Assembly: GCF_030407495.1 (NCBI RefSeq)
Contig: NZ_JASDDG010000011.1
Location: 1-64,000 of the forward strand
DNA length: 64,000 nt
Direction: 5' to 3'
DNA from: Arthrobacter sp. APC 3897
GTDB lineage: Bacteria > Actinomycetota > Actinomycetes > Actinomycetales > Micrococcaceae
Shown here: positions 52,800 through 61,400 of the stretch, one piece after another
How the letters are laid out: each line of letters begins with the position of its first letter
Position numbering within the stretch: position 1 is the stretch's first letter
Program-made: the position numbers and the translations under genes
The notes under the pieces: generated by a model
Databases searched by the model: none
Told to the model about the DNA's origin: nothing
The model's input: the letters and a program-made list of their open reading frames with translations, nothing else

Positions 52800-55700
52800 T
52801 TAGCCGTCCTTGGGCTCAATCACCACCAGGAGGTCTCCGCCCTGCACCTGCTCCACAGCTGAGATTGCCAGCCGGGCAACCTTTCCGGCCACAGGCGCCG
52901 TAATGGATGCCTCCATCTTCATGGCTTCTATGGTCGCCACGGTTTCGCCCGCTGCCACTTCGTCCCCCGCCTTCACGGTGACGGTGACGGCGCCGGCAAA
53001 CGGAGCCGCGACGTGACCGGCATTACCCGGATCCGCCTGCTCGGAAACCTTGGCCTCGGATTTGACGCTGCGGTCGCGGACCAGCACCGGCCTCATCTGG
53101 CCGTTGAGCGTGGTCATCACAGAGCGCATGCCCTTTTCGTCCGGATCGGACACCGCTTCCAGAGTGGCAATCAGGCGCACACCTTTTTCGAGTTCAACCA
53201 CGTGCTCAACACCCTGCTGCAGCCCGTACAGGTAGTCGCGGGTGTCCAGCACGGACACGTCGCCGTAGGTCTCACGCACGGTGGTGAAGTCCTTGGCCGG
53301 GCCCGGGAACAGCAGCCGGTTGAGGGTCTCCCGCCGGGTAGCCGAGTCTCCGGCCAGGCCGGCGCGGTCCACCTCGGTGAGTTCGACATCGCGAACCTTG
53401 ATATTGCGTCCCTGCAGGGCTTTGGTCCGGAAAGGCTCGGGCCAGCCCCCGGGCGGGTTGCCCAGCTCGCCGCTGAGGAAGCCGATGACTGAATCCGGGA
53501 TGTCGAAGTTCTGCGGGTTCTCTTCGAAGTCCTCGGGTGCCACCTTGCTGCCAACCAGCTGCAGGGCCAGATCGCCGACCACTTTGGAAGACGGCGTGAC
53601 CTTTACCAGCCGGCCCAGCATGCGGTCCGCAGCGGTGTACATGTCCTCAATGGCTTCAAAGCGCTCCCCCAGACCGAGGGCAATGGCCTGCTGGCGCAGG
53701 TTGGAAAGCTGTCCGCCGGGAATTTCGTGCTGGTAGACCCGGCCGGTTGGGCCGGCCAGACCGGATTCAAACGGAGCGTAAACCCGGCGCACCGCTTCCC
53801 AGTACGGTTCCATGGCGTTGACAGCGTCCAGGTCCAGTCCGGTGTCGCGGTCGGTATGGGCCATGGCTGCCACCAGGGCGGAGGCTGCGGGCTGGCTGGT
53901 GGTGCCGGCCAGGGATGCAGTAGCCACGTCAACGGCATCCACGCCCACGTTGGCCGCAGCCAGCAGGGTGGCAAGCTGTCCGCCCGCGGTGTCGTGGGTG
54001 TGCAGGTGCACGGGCAAATCAAAGCGGTCACGCAGGGCAGCCACCAGCTTGGCCGCCGCTGCCGGCCGCAGCAGTCCGGCCATGTCCTTGATGGCCAGGA
54101 TGTGGGCTCCGGCGTCCACCATCTGCTGGGCCAGGTCCAGGTAGTAGTCCAGCGTGTACAGCTTCTCATTGGGGTCCAGCATGTCCGCCGTGTAGCACAG
54201 GGCCACTTCGGCAACCGCTGTGCCGGTGGCCCGGACGGCGCGGATAGCCGGTTCCATCTGTTCGACGTCGTTCAGGGCATCAAAGATGCGGAAGATGTCG
54301 ACGCCGGTAGCAGCTGCCTCCTGCACGAAGGCCTCAGTCACCTCCGTCGGATAGGGCGTGTAGCCCACGGTGTTCCGGCCGCGCAGGAGCATCTGGATGC
54401 AGATGTTCGGCAGTGCCTTGCGCAGTGATGCCAACCGTTCCCAGGGGTCTTCGCCGAGGAAGCGGAGGGCGACGTCGTAAGTGGCTCCGCCCCAGGCCTC
54501 CACCGACAGCAGCTGCGGCGTCAGCGCGGACACTGCCGGCGCCGCCAGCAGCAGGTCGCGGGTGCGGACCCGGGTGGCGAGCAGCGACTGGTGCGCGTCC
54601 CGGAACGTGGTATCCGTGACGGCCAGCGCCTGCTGGGCGCGCAGCTCTGCGGCGAATCCTTCCGGACCAAGCTCCTCAAGCCGCTGGCGTGACCCCGGCC
54701 GGACTTCGGGCAGGTTGACCGGCAGCTTATCGGCCGGGTTGATGTGCACGGGAAGCTCCCCGTGCGGCTTGTTCACTGTGGTATCGGCCAGCCAGTTCAG
54801 CAGACGTGAGCCGCGGTCCGCTGAGCCGCGGGCGCTGAGCAGCTCGGGCCGTTCCTCGATGAAGGAGGTTGCGACGTCGCCGGCAATGAAATCCGGGTCA
54901 TCGAGGACGGCCTGCAGGAACGAGATGTTGGAAGAGACGCCGCGGATCCGGAACTCGGCCAGAGCCCTCCGGGCACGGTTGACGGCGGCCGGGTAGTTGC
55001 GGCCGCGGCAGGTCAGTTTTACGAGCATGGAATCGAAGTGCGGGCTGATGTCAGCGCCGGCATAGACCGTGCCGCCGTCGAGCCGCACACCGGCGCCGCC
55101 GGCGGACCGGTAGCCGCTGATCTTCCCCACATCCGGGCGGAAGCCGTTGGCCGGGTCCTCCGTGGTGATGCGGCACTGCAGGGCCGCGCCGCGGACGCGC
55201 AGTTCCTCCTGACGCAGTCCGAGGTCCTCCAGCGTCTCGCCGGCGGCGATCCGCAGCTGGGACTGCACCAGGTCGACGTCGGTGATTTCCTCGGTCACCG
55301 TATGCTCCACCTGGATGCGGGGATTCATTTCGATGAAGACGTGCTGCCCGGCGCGCTCCCCCACAGTGTCAACGAGGAACTCAACAGTCCCGGCGTTCTC
55401 ATATTTCAGCGCCTTGGCGAACTTCACGGCGTCCCGGTAGAGGGCCTGCCTGATGCTCTCGTCCAAGTTGGGCGCCGGCGCAATTTCAATCACCTTCTGG
55501 TGGCGGCGCTGGAGGGAGCAGTCCCGCTCGAAAAGATGGATAACGTTGCCCTCGCCGTCGGCAAGGATCTGGACCTCGATATGGCGCGGGCGCAGCACTG
55601 CCTGTTCCAGGAATACGGTGGAGTCACCGAAGGCGGTGTCAGCCTCACGCATCGCCGCATTCAGCGCTTCCGGCAGGTCCTTGGCAGTGTCTACGCGGCG

Positions 55701-56204
55701 CATGCCGCGGCCTCCGCCGCCGGCCACAGCCTTCACGAAAATGGGGAACCCAATGTCCTCGGCTTCAGCGAGCAGCTTCTCCGGGTCTGAGCTGGGCTGG
55801 GTGGAGCGCAGGACCGGGATGCCGGCTTCCCGTGCAGCGTTGAGGGCATGCACCTTATGTCCGGCGAGCTCAAGGATGTCCGCGGCAGGACCCACAAAGG
55901 TGATGCCCGCTTCCTTGGCGGCCCGGGCGAGCTGCGGGTTCTCGGAGAGGAACCCGTACCCGGGGTAGATGGCGTCGCAACCGGATTCCTTGGCAACACG
56001 GATGATCTCGTCCACGTCCAGGTACGCCCGGACGGGATGTCCTTCCTCACCGATCAGATATGCCTCGTCAGCCTTCTGCCGGTGAATCGAGTTGCGGTCC
56101 TCGTGCGGAAATACAGCCACCGTCTTGGCGCCCAGTTCATAAGCAGCCCTGAAGGCCCTGATCGCGATTTCACCGCGGTTGGCTACCAATATCTTCGAGA
56201 ACAT
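52800..56204 (-). CDS. pyc: Pyruvate carboxylase
   Basis: Biotin enzyme making oxaloacetate from pyruvate and bicarbonate with ATP, the main anaplerotic step in many actinobacteria. 1134 residues in the standard single-chain layout: biotin carboxylase (about 1-455, MFSKILVANRGEIAIRAFRA, ATP loop AVAGGGGRGMRRV, EMNPRIQVEHTVTEE), carboxyltransferase (about 530-810, TFRDAHQSLLATRVRT and the metal site DMAGLLRP / HLHTHDTAGGQ), allosteric/tetramer region, and biotinyl domain with the biotin lysine in ETVATIEAMKMEASI near the C-terminus. ATG 56204 with AGGAG 4 nt upstream is preferred over the longer in-frame ORF. Likely -10 TAGAAT at 56261-56266. Confidence 0.97.
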   Translation of the reverse strand: MFSKILVANRGEIAIRAFRAAYELGAKTVAVFPHEDRNSIHRQKADEAYLIGEEGHPVRAYLDVDEIIRVAKESGCDAIYPGYGFLSENPQLARAAKEAGITFVGPAADILELAGHKVHALNAAREAGIPVLRSTQPSSDPEKLLAEAEDIGFPIFVKAVAGGGGRGMRRVDTAKDLPEALNAAMREADTAFGDSTVFLEQAVLRPRHIEVQILADGEGNVIHLFERDCSLQRRHQKVIEIAPAPNLDESIRQALYRDAVKFAKALKYENAGTVEFLVDTVGERAGQHVFIEMNPRIQVEHTVTEEITDVDLVQSQLRIAAGETLEDLGLRQEELRVRGAALQCRITTEDPANGFRPDVGKISGYRSAGGAGVRLDGGTVYAGADISPHFDSMLVKLTCRGRNYPAAVNRARRALAEFRIRGVSSNISFLQAVLDDPDFIAGDVATSFIEERPELLSARGSADRGSRLLNWLADTTVNKPHGELPVHINPADKLPVNLPEVRPGSRQRLEELGPEGFAAELRAQQALAVTDTTFRDAHQSLLATRVRTRDLLLAAPAVSALTPQLLSVEAWGGATYDVALRFLGEDPWERLASLRKALPNICIQMLLRGRNTVGYTPYPTEVTEAFVQEAAATGVDIFRIFDALNDVEQMEPAIRAVRATGTAVAEVALCYTADMLDPNEKLYTLDYYLDLAQQMVDAGAHILAIKDMAGLLRPAAAAKLVAALRDRFDLPVHLHTHDTAGGQLATLLAAANVGVDAVDVATASLAGTTSQPAASALVAAMAHTDRDTGLDLDAVNAMEPYWEAVRRVYAPFESGLAGPTGRVYQHEIPGGQLSNLRQQAIALGLGERFEAIEDMYTAADRMLGRLVKVTPSSKVVGDLALQLVGSKVAPEDFEENPQNFDIPDSVIGFLSGELGNPPGGWPEPFRTKALQGRNIKVRDVELTEVDRAGLAGDSATRRETLNRLLFPGPAKDFTTVRETYGDVSVLDTRDYLYGLQQGVEHVVELEKGVRLIATLEAVSDPDEKGMRSVMTTLNGQMRPVLVRDRSVKSEAKVSEQADPGNAGHVAAPFAGAVTVTVKAGDEVAAGETVATIEAMKMEASITAPVAGKVARLAISAVEQVQGGDLLVVIEPKDG

Positions 56205-56260
56205 TGCGCTCCTGCATCGTTGCGGGTTGACGGCAGCTCGGAAGCGCTGCACTCTTCGTG

Positions 56261-56266
56261 ATTCTA
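56261..56266 (-). promoter_or_regulatory. Likely -10 box of the pyc promoter
   Basis: TAGAAT on the minus strand about 57 nt before the pyc ATG. On the other strand TAGAAT at 56380-56385 is a candidate -10 for the ParA-like gene. Confidence 0.45.
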
Positions 56267-56450
56267 GACCCGGCACTTCCGGCGGTGGCCGGGAAAGTGG
56301 TCCGGATCACGCTAAGTATTCTGCCTTTTCTCCGCCACCCTGCAAAACCAACACTGCCGGAGTTACCTCCCGGCGTCACATAGAATGAGACAGCAGCCTC
56401 ACAGGGGCCCCGCCCGTGATCCCTAGACACGTTAGGTTTTGGTTCAGCAA

Positions 56451-57290
56451 GTGCAAGTAGTGAGCATCAGCAGCCTGAAGGGCGGCGTGGGCAAAACTTC
56501 TGTGACGCTTGGGCTGGCGTCCGCTGCACTGGCAGCAGGAATACCCACCCTCGTCGTGGACCTGGACCCGCACGCAGATGCAACCACGGGGCTGGGCGTC
56601 ACGGCGGCGGGCAAGCCGGGCATTGGTGAAATGCTCAAGAATTCCCGGCGCGCCCAGCTTGGGGACAGCGTTGTTCCCAGCGGCTGGGTGGCCAATGTCC
56701 GGCGATCCGGGAACTACGGCCCCGAGCACCGGCCTGTCCTCGATGTCGCCATGGGGTCCGCTTTTTCCGGAATCTATGACCGCCCGGAGGTGGGCCGCAG
56801 GGACCTCCGGCGCCTGGCCACGCTCCTGTCCCGTGTCAGCGGCTACGGATTGGTCCTGATCGACTGCCCGCCGTCGCTGAACGGTCTGACGCGCATGGCA
56901 TGGACGGCCAGCAACCGTGTCCTGCTGGTCGCGGAACCCGCGCTCTTTTCCGTAGCAGGAACCGAGCGGACCATGCGTGCGCTGGAACTGTTCCGCAGGG
57001 AATTCGCTCCCAACCTTGCCCCCGCGGCGATCATTGCCAACCGGGTGCGGTCCGGCTCCAACGAGCACACCTTCCGGCTGGCCGAGATGAAGCAGATGTT
57101 CGGTGGCCTGCTGCTGAGCCCCACTATTGCGGAGCAGGCCAACTGGCAGCAAATCCAGGGAGCTGCGCATTCCGTGCACCACTGGCCCGGTGAGTCGGCC
57201 AAGCAGGCGGCCCGTACTTTCGATTCACTGCTGACGAACGTTGTGGAAACCCGCAGCGCCCGCAGCCGCGTTATCCGCCGGGCAGGCTAA
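56451..57290 (+). CDS. ParA/MinD-family ATPase
   Basis: Deviant Walker A ATPase of 279 residues. Walker A SLKGGVGKTSVTLGLASA at about residue 8, A' motif VVDLDPHADATTGLG and Walker B VLIDCPPSLNGLTRMA are clear. It differs from chromosomal ParA in having no nearby parB or parS and in a shorter C-terminus. Orphan ParA-like proteins in actinobacteria position structures or complexes rather than the chromosome. Start: GTG 56451 gives the family-like MQVVSISSLKGG; a TTG 12 nt upstream is possible. It adjoins, convergently, the conserved garA-ftsR-DUF151-MerR block, suggesting a cell-cycle setting. Confidence 0.88.
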   Translation: MQVVSISSLKGGVGKTSVTLGLASAALAAGIPTLVVDLDPHADATTGLGVTAAGKPGIGEMLKNSRRAQLGDSVVPSGWVANVRRSGNYGPEHRPVLDVAMGSAFSGIYDRPEVGRRDLRRLATLLSRVSGYGLVLIDCPPSLNGLTRMAWTASNRVLLVAEPALFSVAGTERTMRALELFRREFAPNLAPAAIIANRVRSGSNEHTFRLAEMKQMFGGLLLSPTIAEQANWQQIQGAAHSVHHWPGESAKQAARTFDSLLTNVVETRSARSRVIRRAG

Positions 57291-57372
57291 GCGCCCCTCG
57301 GGCAACCAACCGTCCTCCGAATGAGTGTGGGAAGACTGTGCGGAACCCGCGATGCCGCGGCAGTCCTTCCTG

Positions 57373-57960
57373 CTAGCTGATCTTGCGGGCTGTCCGCCGC
57401 TGGCTCAGTTCATCTCCCGGAAAATCATGATCACTCACGTGCTCGCTCGGCAACTGTGCCAGGCTTCCCTCAACTTCGCGCCAGACGCGGCCAACGGCAA
57501 TTCCAAAGACACCCTGTCCGCCCTGCACCAGGTCGATGACTTCGTCTGCCGAGGTGCACTCGTAGACGCTGGCGCCATCGCTCATCAGCGTAATCTGGGC
57601 CAGATCTTCCACACCGCGCTCACGCAGGTGTTCAACCGCTGTTCGAATCTGCTGAAGGGAAACGCCGGTGTCCAGCAGCCGTTTGACAACCTTGAGGACC
57701 AGAATGTCGCGGAATCCGTAGAGCCGCTGCGTTCCCGAACCCGCAGCGCCCCGCACGGCGGGTTCCACCAAGCCTGTACGTGCCCAGTAGTCGAGCTGGC
57801 GGTAGGTGATTCCGGCCGCTTTGCAGGCTGTCGGTCCGCGGTAGCCGGCGTCCTCATCGAGAACCGGCAGATCCTCAGTGAACAGCAAGCCCTGGGCTCC
57901 GGGAACCTTACCCGGCGCAGCGGCGTGGATGTGCTCGCCGGCAGTGCCTTTCGGACTCAC
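57373..57960 (-). CDS. MerR-family regulator, orthologue of Rv1830 (ResR) by position
   Basis: 195 residues from GTG 57960 (SD GGAGG). An N-terminal flexible part of about 40 residues precedes the MerR winged helix (about 42-112: GPTACKAAGITYRQLDYWART, VEPAVRGAAGSGTQRLYGFRDI), then the coiled coil VKRLLDTGVSLQQIRTAVEHLRERG and a C-terminal domain (VYECTSADEVIDLVQGGQGVFGIAVG). No Cys pattern for metal sensing. Order with DUF151, a second MerR and the FHA gene equals Rv1827-Rv1830 in M. tuberculosis, where Rv1830 (ResR) controls growth and division and affects antibiotic recovery. A CATGG...CCATG dyad at 58077-58093 in its 263-bp upstream gap may be a binding site. Confidence 0.9.
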   Translation of the reverse strand: MSPKGTAGEHIHAAAPGKVPGAQGLLFTEDLPVLDEDAGYRGPTACKAAGITYRQLDYWARTGLVEPAVRGAAGSGTQRLYGFRDILVLKVVKRLLDTGVSLQQIRTAVEHLRERGVEDLAQITLMSDGASVYECTSADEVIDLVQGGQGVFGIAVGRVWREVEGSLAQLPSEHVSDHDFPGDELSQRRTARKIS

Positions 57961-58076
57961 TTGTGCCTCCTTGTAGCGGTTCCCGGTGGGGGTCCGCACG
58001 GGACACGGAGACGTCGGGAACGACCATCTTCAGTGTGCCCCGCTGAGCCTCTCAAGGGAAGGAGCTACGGATAGAT

Positions 58077-58093
58077 CATGGAAATAAACCATG
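58077..58093 (-). promoter_or_regulatory. Dyad in the promoter region of the MerR gene
   Basis: CATGG-N7-CCATG within a possible promoter (minus strand TTGTAG, 17 bp, TGATCT). MerR proteins bind such dyads between -35 and -10, so autoregulation is plausible. The rest of the 57961-58223 gap shows no gene. Confidence 0.45.
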
Positions 58094-58223
58094 GGCTACA
58101 ACGTGGGCTAACCCGGGAGCGGGGAGAGCGGAGATCCGTGCAGTGGGAACTCTATGCTTCGACGTTAGATCTGACCACGTCCAAGGTCAAAGATGCCCGC
58201 CCTTTTTCTCAGGGCGTGTCGGC

Positions 58224-58724
58224 TCAGCGCTCGAAGTCCTCGGGCTCAACGTCCGCCAGGAACTCGCGGAACTGGCGCAGTTCCTGCTCGGCGTTCTCCT
58301 GCTCCTCCTCCGCGGGATCCTCGTCCGTTGCCTCGGCGATCCGCACTCCGGCTTCGTCAAGAACCGCATCAGCGCACAGGATGGGACAGGCGGCCCGCAG
58401 GGCAACCGCTATGGCGTCGGATGCCCGGGAACTGACCGTAACTCCGTTGTCGAAAACAAGCTCGGCATAGAACACGGTGTCCTCGACGGAGACAAGCCGG
58501 ACCTCACTGACGCTGCGCCCCAGGGCAACCACCACGGAGGCAAGCAGGTCATGGGTCATGGGCCGGGGAGGAACGATCCCCTGCTGCACGAAAGCTATGG
58601 CACTGGCCTCCGGGGCACCGATCCAAATGGGAAGGTGGCGCTCGCCGTTAATCTCCTTGAGCAGCACGAGGGGCTGATTGGACGGAAGTTCGATCCGCAC
58701 GCCCACAACTTCGACTTCGCGCAT
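58224..58724 (-). CDS. Bifunctional nuclease family protein (DUF151)
   Basis: 166 residues: MREVEVVGVRIELPSNQPLV, LLKEINGERHLPIWIGAPEASAIAF and the conserved RPMTHDLLASVVVALG, all diagnostic of DUF151, whose plant members have DNase and RNase activity. The C-terminal 35 residues are strongly acidic with coiled-coil character (EDPAEEEQENAEQELRQF). It lies 5 nt downstream of ftsR and is surely co-transcribed with it; orthologue by position of Rv1829. The role in bacteria is not established. Confidence 0.92.
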   Translation of the reverse strand: MREVEVVGVRIELPSNQPLVLLKEINGERHLPIWIGAPEASAIAFVQQGIVPPRPMTHDLLASVVVALGRSVSEVRLVSVEDTVFYAELVFDNGVTVSSRASDAIAVALRAACPILCADAVLDEAGVRIAEATDEDPAEEEQENAEQELRQFREFLADVEPEDFER

Positions 58725-58729
58725 GCTTT

Positions 58730-59500
58730 TCAGCTTTCCATTCGTGCGATGTGCCCGTTGACCAGGGCACTGTGCAGGTTAAGGCAAAGGTCACTGATTT
58801 CCCGGGCGGTCTCCGCTGCCCTGGCTTTGGAAGCAACATCGCGGCGGGATGCCAGCGGTGCCACCACGCTTTCGACCAGCCCCAGCTCACGGTCGGCGGC
58901 GGCCCGGAACGGACGCAGGTGCCGGGGCTCAATCCCGTGAGCCTGCAGCTTCGCGCCGGCACGGGCAACCTTCAAGGCGTGTTCGTCGTAGAGACCGTTC
59001 TCGGAGCTGCTGTCGGGAGCCGCAATGAGGCCGTAGTTGGCAAGGCTTTTCACCAGGTCAGCCGAGGCTCCTGATTCCCTGACCAGCTCGTCGAATGTCA
59101 GCCCGCGGGCAAGTGTCCGTGCGGAGAGTTCCCCGGCCAGCTGTTCGGAGACCGCGCGCGGGGTCAATGACATGCCGCCGGGCAGCGACTCGGGCCGTTC
59201 TCCCCGGTCGATGGCGTCCAGATAATCCTTGATGACCTTCAGCGGCAGGTACTGGTCGCGCTGAAGCGCCAAAACGAAACGCAGCCGCTCAACGTCGGCG
59301 GTGGTGTATTTCCGGTAACCGGCTGCCGTCCGCTGCGGCGTCACCAACCCCTTTTCCTCCAGAAAACGGATCTTGGATGCGCTGATGCCGGGGAAATCGG
59401 TGCTGAGTTCCCTCAGCACCTCCCCGATATTGAGCACACGGCCGCGCAGGCGCTCGTTCCCCGTGCCAAGGGTCCGCCTGATGGGCTGTGATGCTGACAT
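58730..59500 (-). CDS. ftsR: MerR-family regulator FtsR
   Basis: 256 residues from ATG 59500. MerR winged helix at about 23-95: LNIGEVLRELSTDFPGISAS, then KIRFLEEKGLVTPQRTAAGYRKYTTADVERLRFVL (seen as KIRFLEEKGLV and TAAGYRKYTTADVERL), followed by a long C-terminal domain with a second HTH-like part (LTFDELVRESGASADLVKSL). The gene directly downstream of the FHA gene is, in Corynebacterium glutamicum, FtsR (Cg1631), an activator of ftsZ; in M. tuberculosis it is Rv1828. By that synteny this protein is predicted to act on the ftsZ upstream region at 18990-19216. AGG lies 8 nt before the start. Confidence 0.88.
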   Translation of the reverse strand: MSASQPIRRTLGTGNERLRGRVLNIGEVLRELSTDFPGISASKIRFLEEKGLVTPQRTAAGYRKYTTADVERLRFVLALQRDQYLPLKVIKDYLDAIDRGERPESLPGGMSLTPRAVSEQLAGELSARTLARGLTFDELVRESGASADLVKSLANYGLIAAPDSSSENGLYDEHALKVARAGAKLQAHGIEPRHLRPFRAAADRELGLVESVVAPLASRRDVASKARAAETAREISDLCLNLHSALVNGHIARMES

Positions 59501-59566
59501 ACGTGGTACCTGTTCCCTCAAGTGTTCCCGTGGACATCCGGCCGGACACTTTCGTGCCGGCGTTTC

Positions 59567-60034
59567 CTACTGCTTGGCGGCTGTGGGCCGTGCGGCATAG
59601 AAGGTCAGCCGGAACTTGCCGATCTGGACCTCGTTGCCCGTGCGCAGCAGCAGAGAATCCACGCGGTCATTATTCACGTAGGTGCCGTTCAGGCTCATCG
59701 AGTCGACCACCCGGAATCCCTCGGGAGTCCGGCGGAACTCCACATGCTTGCGGGAAACCGTCACGTCATCAAGGAACACATCCGCATTGGGATGGCGTCC
59801 CGCAGTTGTTACATCCTGGTCCAACAGGAACCGAGCCCCGCTGTTGGGTCCTGAATGCGCGATCAGCAGTGCAGATCCTGCAGGCAGAGCGGCAACTGCA
59901 GCGCGCTCGTCTGTGCTGAGCTTGGGCTCGACAGTCGTATCGCTCTGCGGCGGCAGACTGATAGTCGTGGTGTCCTCGGCGCCCAGTTCACGCCGTTCTT
60001 CACCGTGGCCGGCGTTGTTGTCCTCGCGCGCCAT
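59567..60034 (-). CDS. garA: FHA-domain regulator GarA/OdhI
   Basis: 155 residues. The FHA domain (about 78-140) has the phospho-threonine binding residues: GR (79-80), SRKH (94-97) and NGT (116-118). The N-terminal switch contains consecutive threonines T22-T24 in EDTTTISL, equal to the ETTS site phosphorylated by PknB or PknG in mycobacteria and PknG in Corynebacterium. Unphosphorylated GarA/OdhI inhibits 2-oxoglutarate dehydrogenase and tunes glutamate metabolism; phosphorylation folds the tail back on the FHA domain. A kinase able to act on it is encoded at 40312. Start ATG 60034 with GGAGGA; the leader carries an attenuator-like hairpin. Confidence 0.94.
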   Translation of the reverse strand: MAREDNNAGHGEERRELGAEDTTTISLPPQSDTTVEPKLSTDERAAVAALPAGSALLIAHSGPNSGARFLLDQDVTTAGRHPNADVFLDDVTVSRKHVEFRRTPEGFRVVDSMSLNGTYVNNDRVDSLLLRTGNEVQIGKFRLTFYAARPTAAKQ

Positions 60035-60048
60035 GTTCCATCCTCCCC

Positions 60049-60087
60049 AAAAGATGCGGCCAACCAATCACTTCCTGGCTGGCCGCA
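60049..60087 (-). promoter_or_regulatory. Attenuator-like hairpin in the garA leader
   Basis: 12-bp stem (60055-60066 with 60076-60087, one G-U pair) and 9-nt loop, followed on the minus strand by TCTTTT and then the garA Shine-Dalgarno. A possible -10 TAGGCT at 60127-60132 would place it in the transcript about 35 nt from its 5' end. The remainder of the 60035-60310 gap has no gene. Confidence 0.5.
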
Positions 60088-60310
60088 CAGTTCCTGCTGA
60101 CAAAATCTTGCCGTACCGGCTGTCCTAGCCTACCTGCTGAACGGCCATCACGGCACTGACGTATTTCGGAGAACTCGGATCCAGCGCTTACCGGCCCCTT
60201 CCCGGACAGCCCCGGGCTGCGAAAGCACCCCTTCCCGCCTGTTGGCATCCGGAACAACAGGAACGGCGCCCGGGGCCGCCCTCGCATCGGACGGCACCCG
60301 GCTTTTCGGA

Positions 60311-61333
60311 TTAGTCGTTGACGAGCGCCTTCAGATCCAGGCCCGCAACGGGCATGGTCTCCTGATACCTGGAGGTGTCGGCGTGGACGAGCGGGTTGTC
60401 CCCGTACCAGGTCATGCCGTAGGTCATATCCTTGGGTTCCCATACCAGCGGCTCATGGTCCGGATCAAAGAACGGGTAGCCGCCGGTGTAGAGCTCAATG
60501 CGGTAACCCGAACCCGGATCACGCACGTAGAGGTACATGGCCTGGCCGACGCCGTGCTTGCCCGGTCCCGCGTCAATCTGGATGCCCAGATCCCGCAGCT
60601 GGTCCACTGCGGTGAGGACGTCGTGCATGTTCTCAAGCGCGAAGGCGACATGGTGGAACTGGGCATCCTCTCCGGTCATGGACGAGCCGATGGCAATGTC
60701 GTGCAGTTTGGAATTCACTGACAGCCACGAGACATAGGGGACGTCCGGGTTGTCCGGCAGCATCATTGCCTCACGCCTCTTCATGCCCAGGGATTCACGG
60801 AGCCACCCTTCCGCCTGCGCCATGTTTTGCGTACTGGTCTGGATGTTAAGGTGGTCAATCCGCTGGACGCCGAGTCCCCTCCGGATTGAGCTGTTCCCGA
60901 AAAGCTTTGAACGCATCCCCTCCGGAGCCAGGGGGCGGTCGATGCCGTAATAGAGCTCCAGCGGATGCCCTCCGCCCGGCAGCAGGAGCCGGACGGCCTC
61001 ACCGCGGCCGAGTTCCGCGCCGGCGCCCACGTGACGCACTTCGATGCCCTCTTCAACAAACTGGTCATGGAACAGTTCCACGTCCTGGGGCCGGTTGACC
61101 CGGAGGCTCATGGCATTGATCCGGGCTTCATTCTGCTGGGTCAGCACCAGAGAATGATGGATCCTTTCCTGGTATCCGCGCAGATAGGCAACGCCGTCAT
61201 CCTCGGCGGTTACCTCCATGCCGAAGATGTCGCGGAAGAACCACAAAGACTTCTGCAGGTCCGGTGTGCCGATGTTGATGCCGCCCGCGTGGGCGATCGT
61301 GGGACCGGGATCATAGGTGGGGCGGGGTGCCAT
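60311..61333 (-). CDS. Extradiol (catechol 2,3-) dioxygenase-like VOC protein
   Basis: 340 residues, two vicinal-oxygen-chelate modules in tandem: N-terminal (about 14-130, GGINIGTPDLQKSLWFFRDIFGMEV) and catalytic C-terminal (about 155-290). The 2-His-1-carboxylate iron site is intact: H161 in RIDHLNI, H228 in FHHVAF and E280 in YRIELYTGG; second-sphere H211 and H260 are also in place, so it should be active in ring cleavage between carbon and hydroxylated carbon of a catechol. SD AAGGAG is good. The SDR gene lies 67 nt upstream on the same strand. The catechol it cuts cannot be named. Confidence 0.9.
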   Translation of the reverse strand: MAPRPTYDPGPTIAHAGGINIGTPDLQKSLWFFRDIFGMEVTAEDDGVAYLRGYQERIHHSLVLTQQNEARINAMSLRVNRPQDVELFHDQFVEEGIEVRHVGAGAELGRGEAVRLLLPGGGHPLELYYGIDRPLAPEGMRSKLFGNSSIRRGLGVQRIDHLNIQTSTQNMAQAEGWLRESLGMKRREAMMLPDNPDVPYVSWLSVNSKLHDIAIGSSMTGEDAQFHHVAFALENMHDVLTAVDQLRDLGIQIDAGPGKHGVGQAMYLYVRDPGSGYRIELYTGGYPFFDPDHEPLVWEPKDMTYGMTWYGDNPLVHADTSRYQETMPVAGLDLKALVND

Positions 61334-61400
61334 GCGTTTTCTCCTTATGGTGTTGTGGTTCCGGGCATCTCTTCTGGTTCAGGTTCGGACCCGCAGGCAA

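Noticed and set aside
56451-57290. Chromosomal partition parA
   Set aside because: No parB partner and no parS-like TGTTTCACGTGAAACA sequence nearby; treated as an orphan ParA-like ATPase.
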